From NCBI GenBank assembly GCA_034231615.1, contig CM067317.1, positions 50,178,282 to 50,242,281 of the forward strand: 64,000 bases of DNA, given 5' to 3'. The notes beneath the pieces are model-generated. The model was not told the DNA's origin. It saw nothing but the letters and a program-made list of their open reading frames with translations, and made no database searches. Shown one piece after another: positions 55,276 through 64,000 of this stretch (position 1 is the first letter of the stretch; each line of letters opens with the position of its first letter). The stretch comes from Meghimatium bilineatum. Lineage: Eukaryota > Mollusca > Gastropoda > Stylommatophora > Philomycidae. The translations under genes were made by a program, and so were the position numbers.

Positions 55276-56078
55276 ACATTTCTTGATCAAAAACTAGCAT
55301 AACAGCATGTGGGGCACTCCCATAAGTGCTTCGCTTTCTGTTCCAGCAGCCATCCCAGTGTATATAGACACAGAGTCCCGTACAGGTAGACGGACAGGTG
55401 TTCATTGCCTGATCTTCAAGACTTTCCAAAAGAAAAAATACTTTTCCTTCCCTCCCCTCTAATTACTCCCATTTCTGACATTCTCTTTATGTGTACGTTC
55501 TCAGCCTCATTGACATCTTCATCTTGAAATGAATTTATTACTGCCTTGATTAAGTATACTTTATCTCTTCTTAGCATTGTGCCGTCTATCGCCGCATTGC
55601 CTGCCAATATGTCGGCTCTCTCGCTTCCTCTGACCCCAGCATGACCAGAGCAGTATATCCATGTAATGCTCTGGACAATTGAGTTGTTCAATAAATCCCA
55701 CCATTCTTTTCTCGTCGTGTACTTTTCTATCTTGCGCAACATGCTTTGAGAATCTGTGAGTATTACTGAGCGTGTTAATGTATCAGTTATCAAACAATTA
55801 AGTGCTGCTATAACTCCCTATATCCCCATTCTTCTGCTCGATGTGACAGTGGAGTGATTATGCAGAAGATTTCTCAATCAACTTCACGGCGTTTCTGTAG
55901 GCAACAAAACATCAATCGATTTTATTTGTATTTCTGTTAACTGAGACATCAGTGTATATAATTATGTCTTGTGGTTTCGAGTGTAGCTGGGCGAAATCAT
56001 GTACTGTAACATGGGCCCTAACATCCGTCCAATTTCGACATGCTTTATCTAGCTGCATTATTACTTTAGTCAATGATA
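55275..56078 (-). pseudogene. Family E LINE, copy 2: RNase H and 3' part
   Basis: On the minus strand: SLTKVIMQLDKACRNW, DIIIYTDVSVNRNTNK (first catalytic Asp of RNase H), SVILTDSQSMLRKIEKYTTR and WIYCSGHAGVRGSERADILA (the Asp and the HaGv.GNE.AD motif with Ser for Asn). The tail LRRDKVYLIKAVINSFQDED follows. It has a stop at 55797 and frameshifts near 55860. Compared with copy 1 it carries about 50 extra bases near 55357-55405. Confidence 0.85.
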
Positions 56079-56079
56079 C

Positions 56080-56235
56080 GCCAGCTTGAACATGCACTCC
56101 TGGGTATTGAAGAAAGCTTTGAATACAGCTCCTCATTGCACACGGGGCAAGCATTGAATAAATGTCGGGGAGCGCATTATTCAAATATCTGACCGAAGCA
56201 GTGTTGAGATACGGAATCTGGACACTGGGGGCAAT
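56080..56235 (+). mobile_element. Fragment of family F LINE inserted into family E copy 2
   Basis: ATACGCCAGCTTGAACATGC through GAATCTGGACACTGGGG repeats 40690-40845 in the same orientation, with an extra 19 bp near 56170-56190. It interrupts the family E polymerase between thumb and RNase H. Confidence 0.7.
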
Positions 56236-56925
56236 GTAGAGGGGGTCGCAAGTCTTTAATGATACCCCAAGCCAAGCCCAACTCGACGGTCGGTCGTTGC
56301 TCAAAACGGCTCGTACAGAGAGAATTGGGTTCAGTACCCAAAGGCCCACTGCGACGCTCCTCGTCCGAGATTCGTATTTTATTTAGATCTTATTGATAAT
56401 ATACACAATGGCGTAGAGTCAAAATACACAGACAGCGCCTGGCGATGGATTGGAATGCCATCTCAAGGGGACAAAGCCAGTGCGTGAGAAATGCACAGGT
56501 CAAATCCCAGACCCCCGACGCGTACGGCAAAGCAGTACCTCGTTTAGGAAAGTGTATCAACCGGGAGTCTAATTCTACCGTCGCCGTTGCTCAACACGGC
56601 TTATACGGAAGAAATTAGGTCTGGGACCTGGGGACACAAAGGGTGGTAATGGAATGGTATTCCTGCACGAGGAACAGCTCACTGGCTGCAAAGCGCCTCG
56701 TCAGAGGATAGACAAACAATGGTTGACCCAAGCAAACTATCAGCTCGTCTCGTCTCATGTACCCCCCTTGAGTAGAAGTCTCCTCCAATAGGCATTGCAC
56801 CAAGCCGAAAAGTGAAGTTTCCTGGGTATGAAAGAAAGCTCAGAAACCTCCCTATTGTACATATTAAGTAAGAGATAATAGCTCGTAATTCCTGGGGTTC
56901 TTAAATAAATAAACAAACAAGACAG
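56236..56925. other. Unassigned GC-richer insert within the family E copy
   Basis: It is richer in G and C than its neighbours. It contains two diverged copies of a segment: CGTTGCTCAAAACGGCTCGT at about 56290 and CGTTGCTCAACACGGCTTAT at about 56583, each followed by an AGAGAGAATTGGGT / GAAGAAATTAGGT word. No protein family is recognised in six frames. Together with the preceding entry it replaces about 370 bp present in copy 1 (28550-28925). Confidence 0.5.
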
Positions 56926-57715
56926 ATATATTACTTGTAGTAGCAGAAACAGTACCCATTACTGCACGTCAACGTCGCAAAAAAAAAAATTGATAACACT
57001 GATCACTCTTTTACCATTCTGAATCATGTTTGAGATATGTTTGTTGAATGAGAGACTTCTATCAAAGGTTATCCCAAGATATTTAAAGTCCTGATCTCCT
57101 TCAATGAATGAGCCCATGCAACTGACAGTGTGTCATTGACTAGATTATTATTCAAGGAGTACCAGATGACCTTTACTTTCGAGGGATTTCACAGAGCGTT
57201 GTATGTTCTGCACAATATCAACAATTGATCTAGTCCACCCTGTACACTGTCAGCGATATATGTTCTGTTCCTGCCCATGTTGTATAGTAGGATATCATCA
57301 GCGTATGTAAGAACTCTGCAATTGCTTAAGGTTTGCAATTGTGCAATTTTAACGTATACACATTAAACAGCATTGGGAACAGGGGAGATCCTTGTGGCAG
57401 ACCAGGTGCTATTGTTCTGATCTCAGACGCCCAGGATCCGCGCCTTAGAGCAACTTTTCTACAGATTAGCACATTTGCTGTCAAGCGTATGATCCAGGGA
57501 TGGATATCGTGGTCCATTAACATTTCGACAAGATGAATGTAACGAACTTTATTGTACGCGTCTTCTATGTCTATTGTTGCAACTAAAGATTCTTCTTTAT
57601 TCTGAAAACCTTAATAAACCTCATATACAAAAACTGCTGCCTTTATGAATGTGTCTTCTGGGTCTGTATGCACCTAGGTGATTTGGGAGATCAGAGATCT
57701 TCTAGTGCCAGGGAG
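56926..57715 (-). pseudogene. Family E LINE, copy 2: reverse transcriptase part
   Basis: On the minus strand: IHPWIIRLTANVLICRKVAL, SEIRTIAPGLPQGSPLFPML (RT block), TYADDILLYNMGRNRTYIAD (catalytic YADD intact) and text for NPSKVKVIWYSLNNNLVND. Frameshifts at 57330 and 57190. The 5' end is at about 57715, further in than copy 1. An A11 run at 56979 is internal. Confidence 0.85.
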
Positions 57716-58139
57716 CGGGACGTTGTATGGATGGAGATTGTGGTTGTTTTGTGTAATGTTTTCTTCGATAAGGTGAAAATTGTGTGTACTAAAAATTTCT
57801 TTCAGTAATCACTTTAAATATTAAAGTATCTCTCAATCATGAGGTAAAATCTAAAATACATTTCAGTCATTAAGTTAAATAATAAAATTTCTTTCAATCG
57901 CCAAGCAAATAAATACAATTTCTTATTATATAATTTATTATCCATAGTATAACCATGGCATCAAGTCACTGACAAATCTTGGAGACCCAATCCAGCCACA
58001 CTTCCATATGGAGATGAAACTTAACTGTGTCAGCATGAAACACATTTAAAGACAATTTGAAACTGACATTTTATTCTCTTGTGTTTTATCCCCTGCCTCA
58101 GACTTAAATCTTCATTTCATGGATAATCTTTAGGTCTCC
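57716..58139. other. Intronic, no gene
   Basis: The 57800-57925 stretch repeats the TTTCAGTCAT, AAGTTAAA words of 55070-55275. Confidence 0.4.
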
Positions 58140-58305
58140 TTCTTCTACTTTTCAACTTCAGCGTGGGATGAGTCACTTTGACCATCTGCGGGAGGGTACA
58201 ACCAACTCCAACCCCAAAACATCTTTAGTCACCACTTACGTGCATGGCATGTAACAATATCACTATTCTTTGCTCCTATTTTGGGCCCTGTAAACACATG
58301 GCTAC
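58140..58305 (-). repeat. R270 repeat, diverged 5' two-thirds
   Basis: CAACTTCAGCGTGGGATGAG, AGTCACTTTGACC, TATCACTATTCTTTGCTCC on the plus strand are the R270 complement. Confidence 0.65.
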
Positions 58306-58454
58306 TTCAAGTAGTACTTACCATATGTTGAAGATCCTACTATGTTGTATAAAATACAATCAGGTATCTCTGTTATGGTGAGGTAAGCTTCTTTTAACAG
58401 TAGAGGTTAGTCTAATTTGGTCATATCAGTTATCAAGATCAGAAATAATGAATG
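58306..58454. other. Intronic spacer
   Basis: Nothing assignable. Confidence 0.3.
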
Positions 58455-58737
58455 TAGTCTTCTTCTGCGTTCGTTCTAAAACTCATGCATATTAGCAGGA
58501 TGTAGTCCGGAGAACGTAATGCATTGTGTCATGGTTTACAGCATTGCTGCGATATCTTTGCCTTTCGGCCTGACACATTCGACTTCAGCATGGCTTTGGG
58601 TCACTGGCCCTATATTGGGTCACAGCCAACTCCATCCCATAAACTCCTTAGTCGCCTTTTACGACATGAGCAGAAGGTAAACAGTGTTACTATTCTTTGC
58701 TCCCCTTTTGGGCCTCGGCAACACACGGACGAATGAA
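58455..58737 (-). repeat. R270 repeat, full length
   Basis: From CGTGTGTTGCCGAGGCCCAA (minus strand, 5' end at about 58735) to GAACGCAGAAGAAG at 58455. It is the closest relative of the copy at 52783-53047. Confidence 0.9.
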
Positions 58738-58884
58738 TGTAGTGATTCGCTCTACAACAACCTCTGATGTATAGGATCATGCTTTGTGCCATAGAGTTGT
58801 CTTCTAGTGTTGCTGGTTGTAGCCAGAGTCAGTTCTGTGCTTCCTGATATAGAGTCAGCAGGTTTAATAGAATTTGGATAATTG

Positions 58885-58995
58885 TTCCACATATACTGTT
58901 TGTATCTGGATCCACATATACTGTTTGGATCTGGGTCCACATACAATGTTTGGATCTGGGTCCACATACAATGTTTGGATCTGGACCCACATTTA
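58885..58995. repeat. Tandem repeat of about 25 bp, about 4-5 copies
   Basis: TCCACATATACTGTTTGGATC, CTGGG and variants (ACATACAATG). Confidence 0.88.
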
Positions 58996-59162
58996 TTATA
59001 TGTACCAGAATCCACATATACCATCTGGAATAGACACAGATACAGAAAATGTCCTTAAACCTGCCCACTTATTGAGGCGGCATGGCACTGACTCTGACCA
59101 CAAGGAGACACACAACAAGACAAACTCTGGACAAAATGATTAAAAAGTGAAATGTAACTTGC

Positions 59163-59288
59163 CTGTAAATCCATGATTGCACTGACATGTGTATCCTGTC
59201 TCGTGACGCATACAAACACCGTTGTTCTGACATGGGAAGCTGTAACACAGGTCGATTTCCGTGTCGCACATCTTAGCCTGGTTCATAC
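59163..59288 (-). CDS. Celsr: CELSR/Flamingo-type cadherin, second exon in window: EGF-like domain
   Basis: The exon has 126 bases, phase 1 to phase 1. The acceptor TTTCCTGCAG precedes 59288. The donor is the non-canonical GCAAGT. It encodes (G)MNQAKMCDTEIDLCYSFPC, QNNGVCMRHETGYTCQC, NHGFTG, one EGF-like domain with six cysteines. CDTEIDLCYS.PC is nearly the same as the C.TE(I/L)DLCYS.PC string of vertebrate CELSR1-3, which makes the family assignment secure. Joined to the third exon it gives GFTGTVCEYN, where CELSR has FTG.HC..N. Compared with CELSR, the segment between the previous domain and this one is about four residues longer (MNQAKM for two residues). The other possible acceptors break the frame or give a stop. 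Confidence 0.9.
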
Positions 59289-59369
59289 CTGCAGGAAAGT
59301 AAAATACAGGTATTTAAATGACTCAATGATTAATTGACTATTTCGTAAATCTTCCTTCTTTTTGTTCTT

Positions 59370-59640
59370 CTTTCTTCTATGTCGTTCCTAAAATCACGCT
59401 ACTTAGCAAAATCTTGTTCAGAAAATGTAATGAGCTGTGTTATTGTTTACAGTTTGACAGCGATTCTTCGCCTTTGAACCAGACACATCCGACTTCAATG
59501 ACATTTTCGGGTCAGTTAATGAATGTGGTAGCCAACCCCACGCCCGAGCATCCTTAGTTGCCTCTTGCCACCTGCAATGTATGTCACAGTGTTACTATTC
59601 TGTGACCATCTTTCAAGCCACTACAGCATACAAACTTTTC
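59370..59640 (-). repeat. R270 repeat, diverged
   Basis: AATGAGCTGTGTTATTGTTT, ACAGCGATTCTTCGCC, GACACATCCGACTTCAATG, CAGTGTTACTATTCTGTG on the plus strand are R270 complement words in order. Confidence 0.7.
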
Positions 59641-59697
59641 AAGTTGTCTCCTCGCTTAATTAATTCATTATTTCCTCTACTGAAGATCCTTTCTCGC

Positions 59698-59746
59698 CCG
59701 GATAATCTGCAGGAGTTTGAGAACGAACGCAGAAGAAGATGAAGAT
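59698..59746 (+). repeat. R270 repeat, 3' end only
   Basis: CGGATAATCTGCAGGAGTTT, GAGAACGAACGCAGAAGAAG. Forms an inverted pair with the copy just upstream. Confidence 0.8.
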
Positions 59747-59789
59747 TCCTTTCTTATCTCATTCACTTATATTTTTTCTCTTCCGACAC

Positions 59790-60130
59790 TTGCACTTTCC
59801 TCATTCGTCGCTTTATTAATCTATTCACTCATTCCTTCCATCATCAAAAGTATTTCTTCTTTTATTCACACATTCCTTCCTTCCTTCACTCACTTTTTCC
59901 TTTATTCAGGCATTTCTCCATCATTAATTCATATTTGCCTTTATTCATGCATTCCTTCCAACATCAATTCATTTTTTCCTTTATTTGCTCATTCCTTACA
60001 TAATCAATTCATTTCTTACTTTATTTGCTCATTCCTTCCATCAATTTATTTCTTACTTTATTTGCTCATCACTTCCATCAATTCATTCCTTGCTTTATTT
60101 GCTAATTCCTTCCATCATCGTAACTTTCTT
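59790..60130. repeat. Pyrimidine-rich degenerate repeat (TTCATTCCTTCCATCA words)
   Basis: CATTCCTTCCATCAATTCAT, TTCTTACTTTATTTGCT recur at about 30 bp spacing. The open frame over it is repetitive serine, phenylalanine and leucine and is not a gene. Confidence 0.8.
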
Positions 60131-60484
60131 CGTTCATCATTTCCTCAATACCTGACTCGCAGCTCTGAAATAGAAATATCCGCTAACTTCCCACATTTTT
60201 TTATTCAGCATGCCTCAATTTATCGGCAATTTGAACAACCTCTAAATCGCATGCCCAAATCCATTCTTTGATACCACTAAGGGGCATATTTTAGGACTGT
60301 AGTCTTAGATTTTTGTGTGGATGTTGAATTACATGCAATTCACTTTCTAACAAGGTGCATGGTCGCGCAACTTTGAGGGAACGTAGAACATCGGATTAAC
60401 ACATGTACGAAGCCTGAGTCAAAGTGTATGTATTGTTTGTTACACAGTAGGTTATTTAACAATATGAATGGCATCAAAAGTGTT
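60131..60484. other. Intronic, no gene
   Basis: Nothing assignable. Confidence 0.35.
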
Positions 60485-60706
60485 CCTTCCTCGTTATGTT
60501 ACAGTTGTTTAATTAACAACATGGAAAGATTGAAAGCGTACCTCGTTATGTTACAGTTGTTTAATTAACAACATGGAAAGATTGAAAGCGTACCTCGTTA
60601 TGTTACAGTTGTTTAATTAACAACATGGAAAGATTGAAAGCGTACCTCGTTATGTTACAGTTGTTTAATTAACAACATGGAAAGATTGAAAGCGTACCTT
60701 GTTATG
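60485..60706. repeat. 52-bp tandem repeat, just over 4 copies, near identical
   Basis: CCTCGTTATGTTACAGTTGT starts at 60489, 60541, 60593 and 60645. Each unit contains the palindrome GTTTAATTAAC. Confidence 0.96.
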
Positions 60707-60711
60707 TTAAG

Positions 60712-60790
60712 CCCTATATAGCTGCGGTGGAGCAGCTGTCAACGACTGCCTACCTAATTTGACGCGAAGTTCGATTCACAGCTTAAGGAG
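60712..60790 (+). mobile_element. tRNA-like SINE head or tRNA pseudogene
   Basis: A box TAGCTGCGGTGG at 60719-60730 and B box GTTCGATTC at 60769-60777, with normal spacing. No anticodon arm that I can fold with confidence. Confidence 0.45.
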
Positions 60791-60959
60791 ATTTCATTGA
60801 CAACAAATGGCTAAGAGGTTCATTTAATTTCAGGAAATGGGCAAAAGAACAAATCTGGGAACGTAAATGTAGCCGGCGTAATGGGAACACTTAAACAACT
60901 TACAGAATACTTAACGTATCACCGTTTTCCATGCTCGGATTTCAATAATTAGTCCAGTT

Positions 60960-60962
<3 letters not shown>

Positions 60963-60990
<28 letters not shown>
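60963..60990. repeat. (CA)n microsatellite
   Basis: 14 dinucleotides. Confidence 0.95.
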
Positions 60991-60995
<5 letters not shown>

Positions 60996-61371
60996 TCAAT
61001 AATTCAATTTTCCCGTTAGGAAGTTGCAGGAGGAGTGGGGGGGGGGGGTGATTTAGAATGATAACGGCCGCATGTCACGTCATGTTCAGAGTGAGTTTTT
61101 TTTTTTAATTTACACTTTTTAATTTAAAAACAAATGTTTAAAATTTACACTTTTTAATTTTCCTTTAAACCTCTCCGACATGCGTCACACTCAATAGTCC
61201 ACAATTTTATAAATGCATCTGAAGTACCTGTCCATAATCGTCTCTCAGAAGCAAAACTTGATTCGCTATCATCTCTTTGTGACTTGCGGCGTCAGGGGGG
61301 GGGGGGGGTCAAATGTTGCTCTGTGGAGTGATGCTTGTCATCGTATACAGAAAGTCATAGGTGGGATAATC
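60991..61371. other. Intronic, no gene; poly-G tracts
   Basis: G runs at 61037-61049 and 61297-61309; T run at 61098. AATTTACACTTTTTAATTT is duplicated at 61109 and 61142. Confidence 0.45.
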
Positions 61372-61645
61372 GCTTCTTCTATATTCGTTCTTAACTCCTG
61401 CATATTAGCCAGAAGTAGTCAGAAGAACAGAATGTGATGTGTCATAGTCTACAGCTTCGCAGAGATATCTATGCTTGACACATCTTACCAGCATGGCCTC
61501 TGGGTCACTTTGATCCTATATGGTATGGAGCCAGACAACCCCACCACAAAAATTCCGATAATCACCTCTAACGACATGCATGGAAAGTAAACAGTATTGC
61601 TATTATTTACTCCCCTTTTGGGCCTCGGCAGAAACACAGGAGCGA
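61372..61645 (-). repeat. R270 repeat, near full length
   Basis: CTTCTTCTATATTCGTTCTT, CTCCTGCATATTAGCC, TCTGGGTCACTTTGATCC, ATTTACTCCCCTTTTGGGCC on the plus strand are the R270 complement in order. Confidence 0.8.
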
Positions 61646-62229
61646 CAACAATAGTAGAAAGGCAATAGTGAATATATACAAAATACGCTTCAATTATAGA
61701 TTATTATTATTAAAAAGAAGAAACCTGGGAGGACATATGACATTGTGATTGGTTAAATGATGAGAACTACTGAACGAGACAAAGCTTGAATTCACAGAAG
61801 CCAAATAACAAACTACAAAAAGCCAAAGATAACATTAGATCTGTTAAATTAATCCTAAAAATGAAGATCAAGGGCCGTTCATGTTTGTTACAAACTGGTC
61901 TCTTTGAACTGTGTGTACTATCAGAGCTAAGCGAGCCAGGTACAGACACCATTAGAGGATTACGAGTGGGGAAAATAAAGAGTCCTTTTGTTGATGCAGA
62001 ATGTGGGACTTGTAACAGAAAGCACATTTTTGAAAATTCGATTGAATATTAACAGAATATGCCATGTTGTCTGGAATGGCCGATTATAAATCTCTATACA
62101 TTCTTCATTAGAAACCTGAAGCAAAGCACAGGAAATTGATAATATATACGACACACTGCAGCAAAACTGAATGGCAACAGGCGAAACTTAGAACAGGGTA
62201 ATGAGGTTTTGCTACCATTGGAAACAGTT
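61646..62229. other. Intronic, no gene
   Basis: Open on both strands for short stretches around 61786-62050 with no recognisable content and no splice sites I trust. Confidence 0.4.
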
Positions 62230-62370
62230 AATAAATAAGACACGTAAATTTACGTATCAACCAACAGACATTTATCAATAACACATATAAATCGACGTAT
62301 CAACCAAAAGACCTTTATTAATAACACAAATAAATCGACGTATCAACCAAAAGACCTTTATCAATAACAC
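62230..62370. repeat. Tandem repeat of about 54 bp, about 2.5 copies
   Basis: GACGTATCAACCAAAAGACC, TTTATCAATAACACAT recur, with the spacing kept between the second and third. Confidence 0.75.
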
Positions 62371-63045
62371 ATTCACAACAAAATACGACGAGTAAGATCG
62401 GCACTTTTGACGTTTACATTCAGATCGCTGCATATGTAGGATACAAGGTATTAGAAAGTATTAAACTACTCGAGCTTCTTCGCATTCATAATTATGTTAG
62501 CCTCTCCCTGATTTTAACCAATATGTTTTCATACTTTTCAGTGCTGATTTTCATTCTGTACTTGCTGATAACTTTTCCCAACTTTGCTGTAAATGAACGT
62601 TTGTAGTTTTTGTTCTGATCCAGAAATATAATATTCATATATTATATTTTTTATGTTCAATGTTCATTGATGGTATTTGTTTTCAATGGTGATAAATTTA
62701 GTGTCTATTGTTTGCGTCTGTATCCATATGTCAATACAGTAGAATTCACACATTAATCAGTCTAATTTGTGGAAGTTTGTTAGATTCTTGTGAGTGTCAA
62801 ACACCTGAAAACGTGTTAAATGCACCTGCTGGGAGTTAGCAACATACATATATAGAATACGTGTACATGTATGTATGTGTCTGTGCGTTCAAGCCCGTAG
62901 ATAAAGGAGGAGGGGCGTTTAGGGTTTTGCTACTTCTCCCTAGAAAATCAGAAAATGGCTTGTAGTACAAGCAATTTAGCCTAAAGTTGGGTAAACATTC
63001 CCCCACACCCTTAAAGATTTTCTACAAAAAGTTCCAAAAAAAATA
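62371..63045. other. Intronic, no gene
   Basis: AT-rich. G-rich words at 62906-62930 resemble other G-rich spacers in the window. Confidence 0.4.
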
Positions 63046-63165
63046 GAATGAAAAATAGGGAATACCACACGAAAATGGGAATAAAAAATAGGGAATATCA
63101 CACGAAAATGGAATACCACAAAAATAGGGAATACCACACGAAATTGAGAATACCACACAAAAGTG
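63046..63165. repeat. Degenerate short tandem repeat (AATAGGGAATACCACACGAA)
   Basis: About five units of 17-26 bp. Confidence 0.8.
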
Positions 63166-63356
63166 AGTTTTTAACTACCTTTTTAGGTAATTCCCCCCGC
63201 CTCCCCTTTACTGAAGATGTATATAGGGCATGTATGTGTGGCCTTCACCTAGCAGGCGGTCATTAAAACTACTAGCTGAGCAGTATGGACCAGTGAAAGA
63301 TATTTTAAAAAAATACCTTTGTTGTCTTCAAATTTTGATTTCTTTTATGAGCTTAC

Positions 63357-63531
63357 CTGCAAAACCAAACGGGCAGACACACTGGAAAATCTGAGTTAGG
63401 TGTACCGGGCGAAATAGAACTGTCTTGGAAAATATAAACGGTTGTTCCTCGCCCTCCTTGACAATGGACCGGCAAGTCTCGAAATTGGTACAAGGCTCAA
63501 CAAGGCAGAGGTTGTCGTCGAAAGGCAGGAC
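63357..63531 (-). CDS. Celsr: CELSR/Flamingo-type cadherin, first exon in window: juxta-cadherin segment and EGF-like domain
   Basis: The exon has 175 bases. The acceptor TATTTTTTCGGCAG precedes 63531 and the donor GTAAGC follows 63357. It enters in phase 0 and leaves in phase 1. It encodes VLPFDDNLCLVEPCTNFETC, RSIVKEGEEQPFIFSKTVLF and RPVHLTQIFQCVCPFGFAG. LPFDDN.CL.EPC.N...C, then VLFRP(I/V)H, then (R/Q)C.CP.GF.G is the diagnostic CELSR segment after the cadherin repeats, in the same order as in vertebrate CELSR1-3. The cadherin repeats themselves must lie above 64 kb. This and the two following exons form one unbroken reading frame of about 180 codons. Confidence 0.92.
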
Positions 63532-64000
63532 CTGCCGAAAAAATAAACAATCATTCGTCAAGTTGAATTTTCCCTTTTTTCAGGAAGGGGGGTACATGAC
63601 TGACGTTCTATGTGACCTAACAAACAAGACGAACAGCCTGGCAGTTGAAGGTAAAATGCCACCTGATTCTTCAAGATCTCTGAAGTTTTCATTTAATAAA
63701 TTAGTATATTAGTAATACATTAATATATTCAAAGACATTATAATTCCTTTACAAAAATTATCACTTACAAAGTCTTCATATGGAAGAAAATCAATGTCAC
63801 ACATAAAAAAATAAACAATTACAAATCTAGTGAAGATGAAGCAAAGATATAAAGAATGTACTTAGATTAAACATATCTAATAAATAAAAACGATAAAGAA
63901 CAAGAATTATGTAATAGATCTTCTAATGCATTGATTCCCAAACTTCTCCCACTGACACCCCTCTCCCCCACCGTTTTGAACATTTTGCAAAGACTGAATG
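63532..64000 (-). other. Upstream CELSR intron, partial
   Basis: No exon seen to the end of the window. ATTGATTCCCAAACTTCTCC at 63931 and the following C-rich text have a faint hAT-end look, not called. Confidence 0.5.

Larger units (their letters stand above)
54726..59162 (-). other. CELSR intron of 4437 bp, filled with repeats
   Basis: It joins phase 1 to phase 1. The donor is GC (GCAAGT, bases 59162-59157) and the acceptor is AG at 54727-54726. Contents are listed separately: family E LINE copy 2, two R270 copies and minisatellite-like tracts. Confidence 0.8.
59289..63356 (-). other. CELSR intron of 4068 bp
   Basis: Canonical GTAAGC donor at 63356-63351 and AG acceptor at 59290-59289. 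Phase 1. It holds three R270 copies and several tandem arrays. Confidence 0.85.

Noticed and set aside
59717..60271. 184-residue frame rich in Phe, Ser and Leu
   Set aside because: It runs through pyrimidine-rich TTCATTCCTTCC repeats and begins in the 3' end of an R270 copy.

Overview
The window is repeat-rich, AT-rich animal nuclear DNA with one recognisable gene. Three exons on the minus strand (63357-63531, 59163-59288, 54488-54725) join in a single frame and encode the EGF-like region and the start of the first laminin-G domain of a CELSR/Flamingo-type seven-pass adhesion cadherin. The introns are about 4 kb, splice signals are standard except for one GC donor, and everything else is non-LTR retrotransposon debris, short interspersed repeats, MITE-like foldbacks and minisatellites. 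This suggests an invertebrate, most likely a lophotrochozoan such as a mollusc or annelid; that placement is an inference from the style of the genome.

Layout, 1-33 kb: dead LINE fragments alternate with tandem arrays of 21 bp (3.9-5.1 kb), 17 bp (5.9-6.3 kb), 70 bp (7.1-7.4 kb), 34 bp (9.5-10.4 kb), 42 bp (12.4-12.9 kb), 15 bp (18.4-18.5 kb) and 41 bp (26.1-27.5 kb). A LINE with an RNase H domain lies at 27.8-30.2 kb and has an inverted 5' piece.

Layout, 33-54 kb: a 2.6 kb long inverted repeat enclosing a tRNA-derived SINE (33.1-35.7 kb), the best preserved reverse transcriptase relic (35.8-36.9 kb), two MITE-like families, a possible small secreted-protein exon (38.5 kb, weak) and a 1.5 kb array of 33-bp units that forms a 498-codon open frame (43.4-44.9 kb).

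Layout, 54-64 kb: the CELSR exons. Their introns hold a second RNase H LINE, several copies of an unclassified repeat of about 270 bp ending in (GAA)n (here called R270), and further minisatellites.

The retroelement fragments fall into about ten families, lettered A to J below; the letters are local labels, not database names. All show stops or frameshifts and none looks active. I found no further CELSR exons below 54.4 kb, no convincing functional tRNA or rRNA gene and no CRISPR. Unless I missed short exons, the following CELSR intron is very long or the remaining exons lie outside the window.
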